Origin: Acidobacteriota bacterium
Lineage (GTDB): Bacteria; Acidobacteriota; Blastocatellia; Pyrinomonadales; Pyrinomonadaceae
Assembly (NCBI GenBank): GCA_018269005.1
Contig: JAFDVK010000012.1
Location: 372,001 to 436,000 of the forward strand
Length of the DNA: 64,000 nt
Direction: 5' to 3'
Both the position numbers and the translations under genes were made by a program. Under the pieces are notes generated by a model, which worked only from the letters and a program-made list of their open reading frames with translations, was not told the origin of the DNA and did not search any database. Shown here piece after piece: positions 18,851 to 29,012 of this stretch; positions within the stretch are counted from its first letter, which is position 1; each line of letters starts with the position of its first letter.

Positions 18851-20269
18851 CTACACCTCTTTCAGCTTCCATTTGCCTCGCCGGAAAATGACCGCCGAGA
18901 CGACCGCGAGCACCGAGAATGCTATCGTGATCGACCAGAACGCGCCGTGCGCACCTAACCCCAAGTGATACGCAAGAAAGTAGGCGAGCGGTATCTCGAA
19001 GAGCCAGAAGACTCCAAGCGCGATGTACGTCGGCGTGATCGTGTCTCCCGCACCGTTGAATGCGGTTTCGAGCACCATTCCGACCGCGTAGAAGAAGAAG
19101 CCGTACGCAATGACTCGAAGTGCATCCGTCGCGTAGGCGTGAACTTCGGGCTCGGTCGAGAACACTGCGGCGATCTGTGCGGCAAAGATCACGAACACGA
19201 TCCCGATCGAGGTCTGCACAAGAGCGTTGTAGCGAACGGCCTTCCAGACGGCCTGCTCGGCACGTTCCGGTTTTCCTGCTCCGAGGTTCTGGCCGACGAG
19301 GGTCGCGGCTGCGTTCGCAAGGCCGATCGAAGGCAGAAGGGCGAACATCACCATTCTGATCCCGATCTGATAGCCCGCGACCGCCGCCGTTCCGAACCCC
19401 GTTACGACGCGCACGAGCCCGATCCAGCTTGCCGTCTGAACGAAGAACTGAAGCACTGCAGGGGCCGAGACCTTTACGAGCTTCAACAGCCGCTCCGGTT
19501 CGAGACGCCAGTGCTCGGCCCTGATCGTGATGCGTCGATTCCCGAAGAATAGGCAGTATGCCGCATACAACGCTCCGCAAGCTCGGCCGATCGTCGTACC
19601 CACCGCGGCACCGGTAACACCGAGTTCCGGAAAAAATCCGATACCGAGAATGAAGCACGGTCCAAGGATGATATTCAGGATGTTCGCGAACCAAAGCACG
19701 CGCATGGCGATCGCAGCATCTCCGGCACCGCGAAAGATCGCGTTAAGCAGGAAAAGAGCGAGCACGACAATATTGCCGCCGAGCATGATGCGCGTGAACG
19801 TCGTGCCGGTCGCAACGACCGATTCTTCGGCGCCCATCAGCCTCAGAAAATCCGCCGCGAACACAAATCCGATCACGCCGAGGATCGCCGAGGCCGCAAA
19901 ACCAAGATAGATCGCGTGCGTTGCGGTTCGTGATGCACCGTCCGCATCGCCCTCACCGACGCGGCGGGCGACTGTCGCCGTGGCGCCGATCGCGATGCCG
20001 ATCGCCACCGAGTATATGAGGAACATCATCGATTCCGTGATCCCGACCACGGCGATCGCATCTGCGCCGATATGCGCGACAAAGAAGATATCGACGATCG
20101 CGAACAAGCTCTCGGCGAACATCTCGACGATCATAGGAACCGCAAGAAGGAAGATCGCCGTTCCCAGCGGAGCCTTCGTAAAATCGCGATCCGAACCCGC
20201 GATCGCCTCTTTTACGATCGAAAAAACTGACCCGTTAGACACTTCCGTGCCAAATTCATTCGTGGACAT
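18851..20269 (-). CDS. MATE family efflux transporter
   Basis: The 472-residue protein has about 12 hydrophobic segments in two halves and the MATE features AVPMIVEMFAESLFAIVDIF (about residues 48-67) and LRVLWFANILNIILGPCFI. MATE proteins export cationic drugs or metabolites in exchange for Na+ or H+ across the inner membrane. The substrate cannot be told. A cytoplasmic N-terminal tail of about 35 residues precedes the first helix. Confidence 0.93.
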   Translation of the reverse strand: MSTNEFGTEVSNGSVFSIVKEAIAGSDRDFTKAPLGTAIFLLAVPMIVEMFAESLFAIVDIFFVAHIGADAIAVVGITESMMFLIYSVAIGIAIGATATVARRVGEGDADGASRTATHAIYLGFAASAILGVIGFVFAADFLRLMGAEESVVATGTTFTRIMLGGNIVVLALFLLNAIFRGAGDAAIAMRVLWFANILNIILGPCFILGIGFFPELGVTGAAVGTTIGRACGALYAAYCLFFGNRRITIRAEHWRLEPERLLKLVKVSAPAVLQFFVQTASWIGLVRVVTGFGTAAVAGYQIGIRMVMFALLPSIGLANAAATLVGQNLGAGKPERAEQAVWKAVRYNALVQTSIGIVFVIFAAQIAAVFSTEPEVHAYATDALRVIAYGFFFYAVGMVLETAFNGAGDTITPTYIALGVFWLFEIPLAYFLAYHLGLGAHGAFWSITIAFSVLAVVSAVIFRRGKWKLKEV

Positions 20270-20634
20270 AAAAACTAAAAGTCGTATTCACTACGAGAAA
20301 GCCACGCTGCCATAGAATGCAGAAGCATCCGGGCTTTGCGGCAAGCCACAAGAAAAGCGTATTGCATTTGACGAGCGAATTTCACGCGCACGAAATGCCT
20401 TTTCGCCAAAGTTGTACGGGAGGTAATTAGCGGACAGCGATCTTCATAGCAGGAGAGACTATAGCATTCGACGCGGAAAATGGAAATCGGCAAAACTGTT
20501 TTTCCAAGGGCTCTCGGCGAGTTCCGTCCAGTGCCGTATTTCCCGTTTTAATTACTAATTACTAATTATTAATTACTAATTAGCTTGACGGACGGCTTAT
20601 AATATAGGGTTTCGCGACCTACGCGAAGATAGTT
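20270..20634. other. Spacer with TAATTAC heptamer repeat and mnmA promoter
   Basis: The left part has no convincing gene (a 72-codon minus-strand frame at 20275-20493 lacks coding character). At 20547-20583 the heptamer AATTACT recurs four times. A clear -10 TATAAT at 20598-20603 probably serves mnmA, whose ATG is 31 bases on; TTGACG at 20585-20590 is too close to be its -35. Confidence 0.5.
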
Positions 20635-21756
20635 ATGAAGATCGCGGTGGCAATGAGCGGCGGCGTCGATAGTTCGGCGGCGGCCGCGATATTAAGGGAG
20701 CAGGGGCACGAACTCGTCGGCTTCACGATGCAGCTTTGGGATCAGCGGCGGCTGATCAACGTGGATGAGAACGGCGACCCGCTGCCCTCGCGTTGCTGCT
20801 CGCTCGATGATGTTTACGATGCTCGCCGAGTGGCGGAAAAGCTCGGATTTCCTTTCTACGTCCTTAATCTTGAAAAGGACTTTGACCGCGACGTGGTCGA
20901 GCCTTTTATCGCCTCGTATCTTTCGGGCGAGACGCCGATACCGTGCGTTGCGTGCAATTCACGGCTGAAGTTCGCATCGCTCGATCGGATGGCGTTGTCC
21001 GTCGGCTGCGAAAAGGTCGCGACCGGCCATTACGCTCGCGTCGAGTACGACGAAAAGGCAGGCCGGTACAAGCTTCTTCGCGGACGCGACCGCAACAAGG
21101 ATCAAAGCTATTTCCTCTGGGAACTCACGCAGGAGCAGCTCTCGCGGGCGCTGTTCCCGCTCGGCGAGATGGATAAGACGGAAGCTCGCGATGTTGCACG
21201 TTCTTCTGAGCTTTATACGGCCGAGAAGGCCGAGTCGCAGGAGATATGCTTTGTTCCCGACGGCAAGTACTCTGAGTTCATCGACCGTTTTCTCACGCAC
21301 GAAGGCCGTACGAGCGAACTCCCGACGGGCGGCGAGATCGTCGATACTTCGGGACATGTTCTCGGCCATCACACGGGCATTCACCGATATACGGTCGGGC
21401 AGCGTCGGGGACTCGGCATCTCGAGCGAAAAGCCGCTCTATGTTACACAGATCGAGCGTGCGAAGAACCGCGTCATAGTCGGCGGCGAGGATGAACTTGA
21501 GCGGCGGGAATTCACCGTTCGCGGCGTGAACTGGACCGCATCCGAGCCACCGACCGGCGAGGTGCGTGCCCGCGTAAAGGTGCGTTATCGGCACGAACCC
21601 GTTGCGGCGACCGTCATTCCACTCGCGGATGCGAGGGCGTGCGTTCGCTTTGATGAGCCGCAAAAGGCCATAACGCCCGGCCAAGCCGCGATCTTCTACG
21701 ACATCGAGACCGCCGAAGAGGTCCTCGGCGGCGGCTGGATCGAGAGAGAAACCTAA
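20635..21756 (+). CDS. mnmA: tRNA-specific 2-thiouridylase MnmA
   Basis: The 373-residue enzyme thiolates U34 of tRNA-Lys, -Glu and -Gln. It has the PP-loop [11 protein letters not shown] (residues 7-17), the first catalytic Cys in [11 protein letters not shown] (Cys107) and the second in [10 protein letters not shown] (Cys205), then [15 protein letters not shown]. Length and start agree with the family. A second PP-loop tRNA thiolase (ttcA) is 4 kb downstream. Confidence 0.97.
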   Translation: MKIAVAMSGGVDSSAAAAILREQGHELVGFTMQLWDQRRLINVDENGDPLPSRCCSLDDVYDARRVAEKLGFPFYVLNLEKDFDRDVVEPFIASYLSGETPIPCVACNSRLKFASLDRMALSVGCEKVATGHYARVEYDEKAGRYKLLRGRDRNKDQSYFLWELTQEQLSRALFPLGEMDKTEARDVARSSELYTAEKAESQEICFVPDGKYSEFIDRFLTHEGRTSELPTGGEIVDTSGHVLGHHTGIHRYTVGQRRGLGISSEKPLYVTQIERAKNRVIVGGEDELERREFTVRGVNWTASEPPTGEVRARVKVRYRHEPVAATVIPLADARACVRFDEPQKAITPGQAAIFYDIETAEEVLGGGWIERET

Positions 21757-21809
21757 TAGAAATCTAACCTGTAACTTTGTTGCGAATTGAGTTGGCTAAA
21801 CTTTGATCT

Positions 21810-22880
21810 ATGCGGCTGCTTCTATTACTGATCTTCATTTTAATAGTGCCTTCGATAGCTGTCGGACGGATATCTAACGATCTTGGGATGGGAACCACGC
21901 CCGTTAAAGAACAACTTAAAGGATTTACAGAAGCATACTGCTCGGAACTGTCGGGCAATTACAAAGTGTGTGGTGCGATAGCAGAAGACTACTCCAGGTA
22001 CACCATTATATATCGTTCAGACGTTGAGATACTGCGAATTGCACACGGAACTGATTCCATACCAACTTCAGAATTTTTTGCGTACCGATACGATCTTGAT
22101 AAGGATGGTACGAAGGAGGTCGTCGTCGCGTCGCTTAGAACGATAACCAATGGAATGGGTGTAGCCCGTTGGGACCTGAACATTCTTGCTGATTCCGGCC
22201 CACCATCTAAGAATGGCCGGGTCAAGTTTCTTGTCGAGGGGTTTGGTCCACGGCAAACACTTACGGTAGACCGGACCAGTGGCCGGATGAGATTTCTTAT
22301 CACGTATTGGAGGAGCTCATGCGTTCTGGATCCAAAGCGCGGTTGCGGACTCTATTTTGTAGGCAAGTTTTTCGAGTATAAGGACGGGAAGCTCGTACCT
22401 ATTTGGACTGAACCAACTCGTGCGCGTCGGTATCTGTTTAGTTTTCGTGATGAACGAAATCGAACATATAGTTTCGAGGGCGGTGACACTACAGCCGTGC
22501 CTCTCACCTGGCTTCGGTCGAAAGCCACTCACCGTTATTTTAGCGAACCCAAAAGGAAGGACGCAGAGTTGATCTCAACCTTGAAGGGGACGATTCAGGA
22601 CTACGCATTCGATCAGGACACCGATGAGGCGCGCCTTTCGATCCTTACGGACAATGGGCAAGTTCTTAAAGGCTGTATCATTGGGTCCGAATATGATGAC
22701 GGGAAAGATTTGGACTTCATCGGCAACCAAGTCATTTTACATAGGGGAAATTATGCGTTTCCAGAACATTTCGATATTTCGCAGACTCTGGGCGACTTAA
22801 AGGGCAGATCAGTACGGATAGAGACTTACAAGAACGAATTCGAGATTACGTCATCAACACTTAGGTTGCTATCGAAGTAA
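21810..22880 (+). CDS. Secreted protein of unknown function
   Basis: The 356-residue protein has a signal peptide (MRLLLLLIFILIVPSIAVG) and then no family I recognise. One segment, YRYDLDKDGTKEVVVAS (about residues 93-109), resembles the calcium-binding D-x-D-x-D-G loops of FG-GAP/VCBS-type proteins. Three Cys (CVLDPKRGCG) sit close together near residue 170-180. The AT content is higher than that of neighbours. It lies between mnmA and the folate enzyme gene, with 13 bases to the latter, so the two may be co-transcribed although a link in function is not evident. Confidence 0.75.
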   Translation: MRLLLLLIFILIVPSIAVGRISNDLGMGTTPVKEQLKGFTEAYCSELSGNYKVCGAIAEDYSRYTIIYRSDVEILRIAHGTDSIPTSEFFAYRYDLDKDGTKEVVVASLRTITNGMGVARWDLNILADSGPPSKNGRVKFLVEGFGPRQTLTVDRTSGRMRFLITYWRSSCVLDPKRGCGLYFVGKFFEYKDGKLVPIWTEPTRARRYLFSFRDERNRTYSFEGGDTTAVPLTWLRSKATHRYFSEPKRKDAELISTLKGTIQDYAFDQDTDEARLSILTDNGQVLKGCIIGSEYDDGKDLDFIGNQVILHRGNYAFPEHFDISQTLGDLKGRSVRIETYKNEFEITSSTLRLLSK

Positions 22881-22893
22881 TATTCGCATCGGA

Positions 22894-23502
22894 ATGACCA
22901 AGTCTGAACTTAGAAAACAGCTTCTTGCCCGCCGTGGGGAGTTGCGGGCGGGTGAGGTTGCGGCGATCAGTCAAAAGGTCGCTGAGCGGTTCTTTGCGGA
23001 GGTCGATCTTGCGGCGGTCGTCCGTCTGCACACGTTCATCCGCATAGCGAAATTCAACGAGATCGACACTTCGATGATCTATATGCGCCTTTGGCGGGAC
23101 CGTCCGCAGATCGCTACATTTGCGCCGCGGATCGATCACGAGACCGGCAGGATGGAGAGCGTCAGGTTCGACGAGCATACACAACTCGTCGAAGGCCGCT
23201 GGGGGATTCGCGAGCCTGCCGAGGGAGAGAGCGTCTCGCCCTCCGAGGTCGATCTTGTACTTGTTCCGATGCTCGGATTTGACCATCTCGGCCATCGCAT
23301 CGGCTACGGCAAGGGCTTTTACGACCGATTCTTAAGGCAGACGCGGCTCGACTGCCTAAAGATTGGGCTTTGTCCTTGGCCGCCGCTCGACGCGCCCATC
23401 GAAACTCACGAAGGGGACGTACCGCTTGATATCATTATCACGCCTGATGCCGTTTTTCGCCCCGAGACATCCGTCAAAGAACTCAACGACTGGTCAAATT
23501 AG
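22894..23502 (+). CDS. 5-formyltetrahydrofolate cyclo-ligase
   Basis: The 202-residue protein converts 5-formyl-THF to 5,10-methenyl-THF using ATP. It shows the N-terminal KSELRKQLLARR segment and the family signature GFDHLGHRIGYGKGFYDRFL (about residues 128-147). The stop overlaps the end of mscL by four bases in convergent orientation. Confidence 0.93.
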   Translation: MTKSELRKQLLARRGELRAGEVAAISQKVAERFFAEVDLAAVVRLHTFIRIAKFNEIDTSMIYMRLWRDRPQIATFAPRIDHETGRMESVRFDEHTQLVEGRWGIREPAEGESVSPSEVDLVLVPMLGFDHLGHRIGYGKGFYDRFLRQTRLDCLKIGLCPWPPLDAPIETHEGDVPLDIIITPDAVFRPETSVKELNDWSN

Positions 23503-23918
23503 CCTTTTGCTTTCAGGATGTCGCGGATCTCACCGAGTAAGGTTTCCTCTGCCGTCGGCGGTGCCGGTTCGGCTTCCAGGCCTTTGACGAGCTTAACTAC
23601 ATATTTCGCCAACAGGAACATCACGAACGCGACGATCAGGAATACGATGATGTCATTTATCAACTGGCCGTAAAGGATCAGCGGCTGTTTTGCGGCGGTC
23701 GCGGCCGCGATATGTTCCGGTGTATCTACGGGCATCGAACCGAGATTGAACACCTTGCTCTTAAAATCGATGCCGCCGGTCAGTAAACCGACAACCGGCA
23801 TTACGATGCCGTCCGTGAATGTCTTGACGATGGCGCCAAAGGCTGCGCCGATGATGACGGCGATCGCGAGGTCGATAACATTTCCGCGCGCAATGAATTG
23901 TTTGAATTCGCTAAGCAT
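23499..23918 (-). CDS. mscL: Large-conductance mechanosensitive channel
   Basis: The 139-residue protein has the conserved MscL start (EFKQFIARGNVIDLAIAVII), TM1 with GAAFGAIVKTFTDGIVMPVV, a periplasmic loop and TM2 (INDIIVFLIVAFVMFLLAKY). It forms a pentameric inner-membrane pore opened by turgor. The loop is of normal length and the C-terminal helix ends LLGEIRDILKAKG. Confidence 0.97.
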   Translation of the reverse strand: MLSEFKQFIARGNVIDLAIAVIIGAAFGAIVKTFTDGIVMPVVGLLTGGIDFKSKVFNLGSMPVDTPEHIAAATAAKQPLILYGQLINDIIVFLIVAFVMFLLAKYVVKLVKGLEAEPAPPTAEETLLGEIRDILKAKG

Positions 23919-24017
23919 ATCTGATCTTCTTCTCCAATATTGAACTAAACAAATAAAGGGCAGACCTCAAGCCTACCCCAAAAAGTATTACGGGATGAAA
24001 TACAATGTCCCCTCGGA

Positions 24018-24671
24018 TCAGACGCCAGCGGCCTCGGCGGTCTCTTCTTCTTCGTCGGAAGTTTCGTCAAAGAGAGCTGCCGTAAGCCGTTCTTCATCGG
24101 TGATGGCCGGTTCGGAATACGACGATTGTACGGCGTATGTATTCTCGACCTCAGCCGCAACCTGCTTTTCACTGTCTTCGCGGGCACGCACCATGCTGCA
24201 TTTGCCCTCGATGACGGCGCCTTCTTCGACAACGAGCCGCGGAGCCTGAATATTGCCGATGACCTGCGCCGTGCGGCCAAGCTGGAGCTTCTCGTGGGCA
24301 ATAACATCGCCGTTAACGACACCGTTGATCATCGCCGCCGCGACAGAGACGTTCGCATCGACGACGCCGTTCGTGCCGACGATAAGCGTGCCGGCTTCGG
24401 ACGTTACCGTTCCGATAAGATGTCCGTCAACACGAAGCATCGCCTGGAACTCCGTCTCGCCGGTAAGCGTCGTGCCGTGCCCTACGAAACCGCTAAGGCG
24501 CCCTTCCTTGATATCTCTTGCCATTGCATCGCTGTCGGTGATCGCCCCGCCGCGGACAGCGGCCTGTGGCGTTTCGGTCTGATAGCGGTACGGTGCGTCG
24601 GGCTCGACAGAGCTGCTCTCACCGTAAGTCCCGCCGGTTTCGGGTTTCGAATTTCGACCCATTCTGATCAT
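24018..24671 (-). CDS. Bactofilin (polymer-forming cytoskeletal protein)
   Basis: The 217-residue protein has a central bactofilin (DUF583) beta-helix at about residues 60-165, with SGFVGHGTTLTGETEFQAML at its start and the repeated turns GTLIVGTNGVVDANV and VIGNIQAPRLVVEEGAVIEG. Flanking N- and C-terminal tails are disordered; the C-terminus is very acidic (ETSDEEEETAEA). Bactofilins self-assemble without nucleotide and organise cell shape or chromosome position. A GAGAGGTG ribosome site eight bases before the ATG at 24671 supports this start. Confidence 0.92.
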   Translation of the reverse strand: MIRMGRNSKPETGGTYGESSSVEPDAPYRYQTETPQAAVRGGAITDSDAMARDIKEGRLSGFVGHGTTLTGETEFQAMLRVDGHLIGTVTSEAGTLIVGTNGVVDANVSVAAAMINGVVNGDVIAHEKLQLGRTAQVIGNIQAPRLVVEEGAVIEGKCSMVRAREDSEKQVAAEVENTYAVQSSYSEPAITDEERLTAALFDETSDEEEETAEAAGV

Positions 24672-24725
24672 TACATTGCACCTCTCGTGGATTTTCGTTT
24701 TACGTAAAACACGAAGTTCTTAGAT

Positions 24726-24746
24726 GAACAAAAAGGCCTTTTGTTC
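24726..24746. promoter_or_regulatory. Palindrome in the bactofilin/ttcA divergent region
   Basis: GAACAAAA - AGGCC - TTTTGTTC is a perfect inverted repeat with 8-base arms. A second palindrome, TTTTACGTAAAA, lies at 24698-24709. Both are between divergent genes and could be operators. The regulator is unknown. Confidence 0.4.
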
Positions 24747-24907
24747 TCCAAACCTTCGATCAACTAAATGCCGTTTTACGGGGAAACTAGGCAAAAACAG
24801 CCGTTCTCAAGCCTATCTCGAGCCTCAAATTGTGTTAAGTAGTAATAATAATTGCTTTGTTCAACGATGTCCACACAATTTTCGGGGGTTGAACTATCTA
24901 AAATATC

Positions 24908-25852
24908 GTGGGAACATATAAAGTTTCTGCCGATGGCGGCGGTTTAGCAAGAACGAGGTTTGTAGAGTTGAAAGCAGAGACACCGGCAAAAACGAGACTT
25001 TTGAAGAAGATGGGCAAGGCCATCGCCGATTTTTCGATGATCGAGGACGGCGACAAAGTGATGGTGTGTCTTTCGGGCGGCAAGGACAGCTATACGCTGC
25101 TTGACCTCCTGCTCGACGTAAGACGCCGGGCGCCGGTGAAATTCGATATTCTGGCGGTCAATCTCGATCAAAAACAGCCTGATTTTCCCGAACACGTACT
25201 CCCCGAATATCTCGAGGAACGCGGTGTGGACTATCGCATCGTCGAGGAAGATACTTATTCGATCGTTACCGCCCATATCCCTGAAGGTAAGACGTACTGT
25301 TCGCTTTGCTCGAGGCTTCGCCGCGGGATACTCTACACGACCGCCGTCGAGGAAAAATGCACAAAGATCGCGCTCGGCCATCACGCGGACGACATAATTG
25401 CGACGTTCTTGATGAATCTCTTTTACGTCGGACAGCTAAAGGCGATGCCGCCGATCCTGCGTTCGGACGACGGCCGGAATACGATCATCAGGCCGCTTGC
25501 CTACGTGCACGAAAAGGAGATCGTCGAATATGCTGATGAGCAAAAGTTTCCGATCATCCCGTGCAATCTCTGCGGTTCGCAGCCGAATATGAAGCGGGCC
25601 CGCGTCAAGCGTCTCGTCAGCGAGCTTGCAAAAGAGACGCCGTACATACGCGCGACGATGATGACGGCGCTCTCGCAGGTTACGGCTTCGCATCTGCTCG
25701 ATTCGGAGCTTTACGACTTTCAGAATTTCGAGCCCGCGATCAAGGCGATCCCGCCCGGTCACGGTTCGGTCGAAAAAGAGCTCGACGACATTTTCGACCA
25801 CGCGGAATCGACCTACAAACCTGATCTAATGAGCGCTGCCGGCCTTTCTTGA
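24908..25852 (+). CDS. ttcA: tRNA 2-thiocytidine synthetase TtcA
   Basis: The 314-residue protein has the PP-loop [13 protein letters not shown] (about residues 54-66), two Cys in [10 protein letters not shown] (131, 134) and another pair in [13 protein letters not shown] (219, 222). These fit TtcA, an Fe-S dependent enzyme that thiolates C32 of some tRNAs. The GTG at 24908 is the longest start; a TTG at 24968 would remove 20 poorly conserved residues. The 3' end overlaps the convergent hydrolase gene by 27 bases. Confidence 0.92.
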   Translation: MGTYKVSADGGGLARTRFVELKAETPAKTRLLKKMGKAIADFSMIEDGDKVMVCLSGGKDSYTLLDLLLDVRRRAPVKFDILAVNLDQKQPDFPEHVLPEYLEERGVDYRIVEEDTYSIVTAHIPEGKTYCSLCSRLRRGILYTTAVEEKCTKIALGHHADDIIATFLMNLFYVGQLKAMPPILRSDDGRNTIIRPLAYVHEKEIVEYADEQKFPIIPCNLCGSQPNMKRARVKRLVSELAKETPYIRATMMTALSQVTASHLLDSELYDFQNFEPAIKAIPPGHGSVEKELDDIFDHAESTYKPDLMSAAGLS

Positions 25853-28018
25853 CTTTGCCTTTACCGCTTTTAGCGAAACATCGTGGTGGGTAAAGACATT
25901 GGCATCAATAGGCCCGTTCTGCTTGATTTCCTTTACGGTTACGACGATCTTTCCCATCCCAAGTGAATGCGTTGTTACAGAGTACGGGACGGCCACACCG
26001 TCTATCGTTCGATAGTCGGAATATTCTTCCGAGTATGGCAGCTGCTGCTGACTTGTGCTTGAGACGCTGAACGCATCCTGCTTTATCGGCAAAAAGGTGT
26101 CAGCCGCATAGTAAATGGTGAACGGCGTGCCTTTCTTTGGCGTGAACTTTACGGCGTAGGCCTCTTTGTCGCCGACCTTGGTCTTTGAGAGGATCTCGAT
26201 CGATGCGAAGTTCTTGTCCCAGTTGAGCACAGAGTAGAAGTCAGCGGAAATGTGTGCGTTATCCAGCTTGAGGCCGGCCCACTCTTCGGTCGGTGAGAAC
26301 GAGGTCGTCTCATCGCCCTTTGTCCCGTCAAAATACTCATAGCCCTTTCCGATCACCTTGCCGAGCGCCGAGAACGATGTCGCGGTCGCAGATCTGTTCG
26401 GCGCCTCGGTATAGCTGCGAGCGGTTCCGGTAACGCCCTGATTCACAAAATCGATGTCCGCATCAACGACGCGCGATTTGACCTTCCGCAGATTTTCCTC
26501 GCCGCCGAGGGCAGCGATGACCTTCTTGTGAAGCTCATCGACGGTGATCGCAGGCTTTTCTACAGGCGTTGTCGGGAGCAGATCGACCGTTCCCTGCGGC
26601 TGTACAAGCGAGATCGCCGTTACCTTGCCCGCGGCATCGACCTTCGCGGAAAGCGAAAAGCTGTCCGGAAGAGGCGAGAGCGAAAAGCTGCCGTCCGGTT
26701 TTGCGACCAGCGGATAAGGCTGTTGGCCCGGAACATTTAGCGTTACTTTGTCGCCGTCCTTTCGGATCTCGGTCTTTAGCGTGCCCTTGGCCGTCGCCCA
26801 AGAACCGATAAGTTGGTCGGCACTCACTTTGGCGTAAGACGGCGTCGGGGCAGTTTCAGCGGACTTTTGCGGGACCGATCCCGGCAAAAGAGCGCTCCAG
26901 ATGATGTTCTTTGCCTCGTCCGTGAGCGGCGAGCCGGAGACGTTCGTAAGCAAAACGAAACCGAGCTTCTTCTCAGGCATTACCGCGACCATCGCGTTGA
27001 ATCCGTCGATGTTGCCGCCATGCTGAAGGACCTTGTGGCCGTTCCAATCCTCGATGAACCAGCCGAGGCCATACGAAACTTTACCGGCGATCGGCATCTG
27101 CGGCTTGGTCCACTCTTCAAAACCTTTCTCGGATACGATCGCCTTACCGGCAGCTTCACCGCCGTTCAAGATGAACTCGAGCCACTTCGACATATCGCGA
27201 ACACTAGAATTTATGGCTCCCGCCGGTGCCGGTGCCGCGATCTCGCGAAACGGAAGACGCCGCGTCGCCTTCGTATCGAAGTTGTAGTCGTAGCCGAAGG
27301 AATAGTCCTTTGCCTTCGTCATTTCGGCGATGGTCGTCGTGCTGTTCGTCATTCCAAGCGGCTTGAAGATCTCCGACTTGATGACGTTGTCCCACGTGCT
27401 TTTTTCGACCGATGCGGCGATCTCGCCCGCCGCAGCAAACATAATATTCTGATACTGAAACTTCTCGCGAAGCTTTGCGGTCGGCTTTGCAAGACCCGTG
27501 ACCTCGATAAGTTCCTTTCGCGACAGTTCGCCCGTCAGCATCGCAAGATCCGTACGCGAAAGCCCCGAAGAATGATCGAGAAGGTCGCGAATCACGATCT
27601 TTTTGTCGGTTTCGGGATCATTGATCTGGAAGTACGGAAGATACTTTTTTGGAGAATCATCCAACGAGAGTTTACCTTGATCCTGTGCGATCAAGATCGA
27701 AAGGGCCGTAAATGCTTTTGTTGCCGAACCGATCGCAAATTGCGTGTCGGCGGTCGCAGGTATCTTCTTTTCAAGATCTTTATAGCCAAGGCCTTTCGCG
27801 AATATGATCTTCCCGTCCTTCACGATCGCGAGCGCAGCACCGGGGATACCCAACGCTTCGCGGCGCTCATTGATCGCTTTCTCGATCTTCGCGAGCGCGG
27901 CCGCTTCGTCACTCTGCGGTGCAGATGCTGCCGTCTGGCCGATGGCAGACTGCGGCAGCGAAGTTAAAAAGAGAGAAAAGAGAACAAATAGAACAAGGGA
28001 AGCGGATCTTTTTTGCAT
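25826..28018 (-). CDS. Exported serine beta-lactamase-like hydrolase with extra C-terminal domains
   Basis: The 730-residue protein has a signal peptide (to about residue 28) and a class C beta-lactamase/D-Ala-D-Ala peptidase domain: Ser98-x-x-Lys101 in GSATKAF, the YQN triad (about residue 188), and HGGNIDGF as third motif. After about residue 390 come a small beta domain and a 200-residue C-terminal domain resembling outer-membrane lipoprotein carrier-like proteins ([20 protein letters not shown] is typical). Such multi-domain hydrolases are frequent in Acidobacteriota; substrates are unknown, and antibiotic resistance should not be assumed. Confidence 0.87.
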   Translation of the reverse strand: MQKRSASLVLFVLFSLFLTSLPQSAIGQTAASAPQSDEAAALAKIEKAINERREALGIPGAALAIVKDGKIIFAKGLGYKDLEKKIPATADTQFAIGSATKAFTALSILIAQDQGKLSLDDSPKKYLPYFQINDPETDKKIVIRDLLDHSSGLSRTDLAMLTGELSRKELIEVTGLAKPTAKLREKFQYQNIMFAAAGEIAASVEKSTWDNVIKSEIFKPLGMTNSTTTIAEMTKAKDYSFGYDYNFDTKATRRLPFREIAAPAPAGAINSSVRDMSKWLEFILNGGEAAGKAIVSEKGFEEWTKPQMPIAGKVSYGLGWFIEDWNGHKVLQHGGNIDGFNAMVAVMPEKKLGFVLLTNVSGSPLTDEAKNIIWSALLPGSVPQKSAETAPTPSYAKVSADQLIGSWATAKGTLKTEIRKDGDKVTLNVPGQQPYPLVAKPDGSFSLSPLPDSFSLSAKVDAAGKVTAISLVQPQGTVDLLPTTPVEKPAITVDELHKKVIAALGGEENLRKVKSRVVDADIDFVNQGVTGTARSYTEAPNRSATATSFSALGKVIGKGYEYFDGTKGDETTSFSPTEEWAGLKLDNAHISADFYSVLNWDKNFASIEILSKTKVGDKEAYAVKFTPKKGTPFTIYYAADTFLPIKQDAFSVSSTSQQQLPYSEEYSDYRTIDGVAVPYSVTTHSLGMGKIVVTVKEIKQNGPIDANVFTHHDVSLKAVKAKSRKAGSAH

Positions 28019-28205
28019 AGAATTTTAAGGAGGCCCTAAAGCCGGACCGAAATAAACGTTACGCCCTAAAAGCACAAGAAGTTCAGGTTTTATCCATCTT
28101 GCAGTAACCTCTTAGCATATCATCATAGAGCGTGAGGCAGGCAGGCCGAATACACGTTTTAGGCCAAAAGTATTAGTATCTAGGCTCAGATCATTTGACG
28201 CGAAG

Positions 28206-29012
28206 ATGAACGAAAAACGATTGCCCGCAGGCTTCGAAACATTTGTCGAACAAGTTCTGACCGAGGCCGAATCGGTCGAGGGGCATCTAACGCCCAGAGA
28301 AATGCGCTTTCTGGCTTTGCTGGCGGCCGTACCGACCGCAGAAGGCGGGATCCTTGAGATCGGTTCGTTCAAGGGCAGGTCAACAAGCATCCTGGCGCGT
28401 GCGGCCGCCCTCGCCGACGGTGAGACGATTCATGCGGTCGATCCGATGACGGCACCTTCCGAGACCGATCCCGACCTCAGAGGTGCGAAAGATTCGCTTT
28501 CTGACTTTCGGCGGAACATCGAGACGATGGGCGTTTCAGACCGCGTCGAACTTCACCAGACTTTTTCTTACGAGCTTGCAAAAACATGGGACAAACCTTT
28601 GCGGCTTCTGTGGATAGACGGCGACCACACTTACGAAGGCACGCGTCTCGACATCGAAGGATTTGGCCCGCATCTTGTCGATAAGGGCATTGTTGCGATG
28701 CACGACGTTCTGCATGAGTTCGACGGCGGCGTGCGCGTGATGATGGAGCACGTTCTGCTTTCGCCGAACTTCGGGGCCTGCGGATTTGTCGGCTCGATCG
28801 GCTGGGCGCAGTTCCTTGAAGACGCGAACGAGGCCGCGAAATATCGCTCCCTTAAACTCAAGCTCTATAAAAAACTTTCGAGGCTGATACCGCTCATCAC
28901 GCTTCGCAAGGGCGAACTGTCTGCGCAAGAGAAGAAGCAGTTCAAACTCTGGCGCACCTTCGTCCCGCATAAGGAGATCAAGCCGCAGGATTGGCTTGAT
29001 CAAGTGCTCTAG
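28206..29012 (+). CDS. Class I SAM-dependent methyltransferase (Methyltransf_24 type)
   Basis: The 268-residue protein has the SAM-binding motif ILEIGSFKGRSTSILARAA (about residues 49-67) and the metal/active-site motif LLWIDGDHTYEGTRLDIEGF (about 138-157), then MHDVL. These are found in macrocin-O-methyltransferase-like enzymes and sugar or antibiotic O-methyltransferases. The gene lies beside O-antigen and nucleotide-sugar genes, so a glycan substrate is plausible but not shown. Its stop overlaps the O-antigen ligase gene end by four bases, convergently. Confidence 0.85.
   Translation: MNEKRLPAGFETFVEQVLTEAESVEGHLTPREMRFLALLAAVPTAEGGILEIGSFKGRSTSILARAAALADGETIHAVDPMTAPSETDPDLRGAKDSLSDFRRNIETMGVSDRVELHQTFSYELAKTWDKPLRLLWIDGDHTYEGTRLDIEGFGPHLVDKGIVAMHDVLHEFDGGVRVMMEHVLLSPNFGACGFVGSIGWAQFLEDANEAAKYRSLKLKLYKKLSRLIPLITLRKGELSAQEKKQFKLWRTFVPHKEIKPQDWLDQVL

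Noticed and set aside
20275..20493. 72-codon minus-strand frame upstream of the MATE gene
   Set aside because: No ribosome site, no recognisable sequence and odd composition; probably chance.
25826..28018. Antibiotic resistance beta-lactamase
   Set aside because: The Ser-x-x-Lys and Tyr-x-Asn motifs show the fold only; the large C-terminal domains and lack of resistance context point to a general peptidase/esterase.
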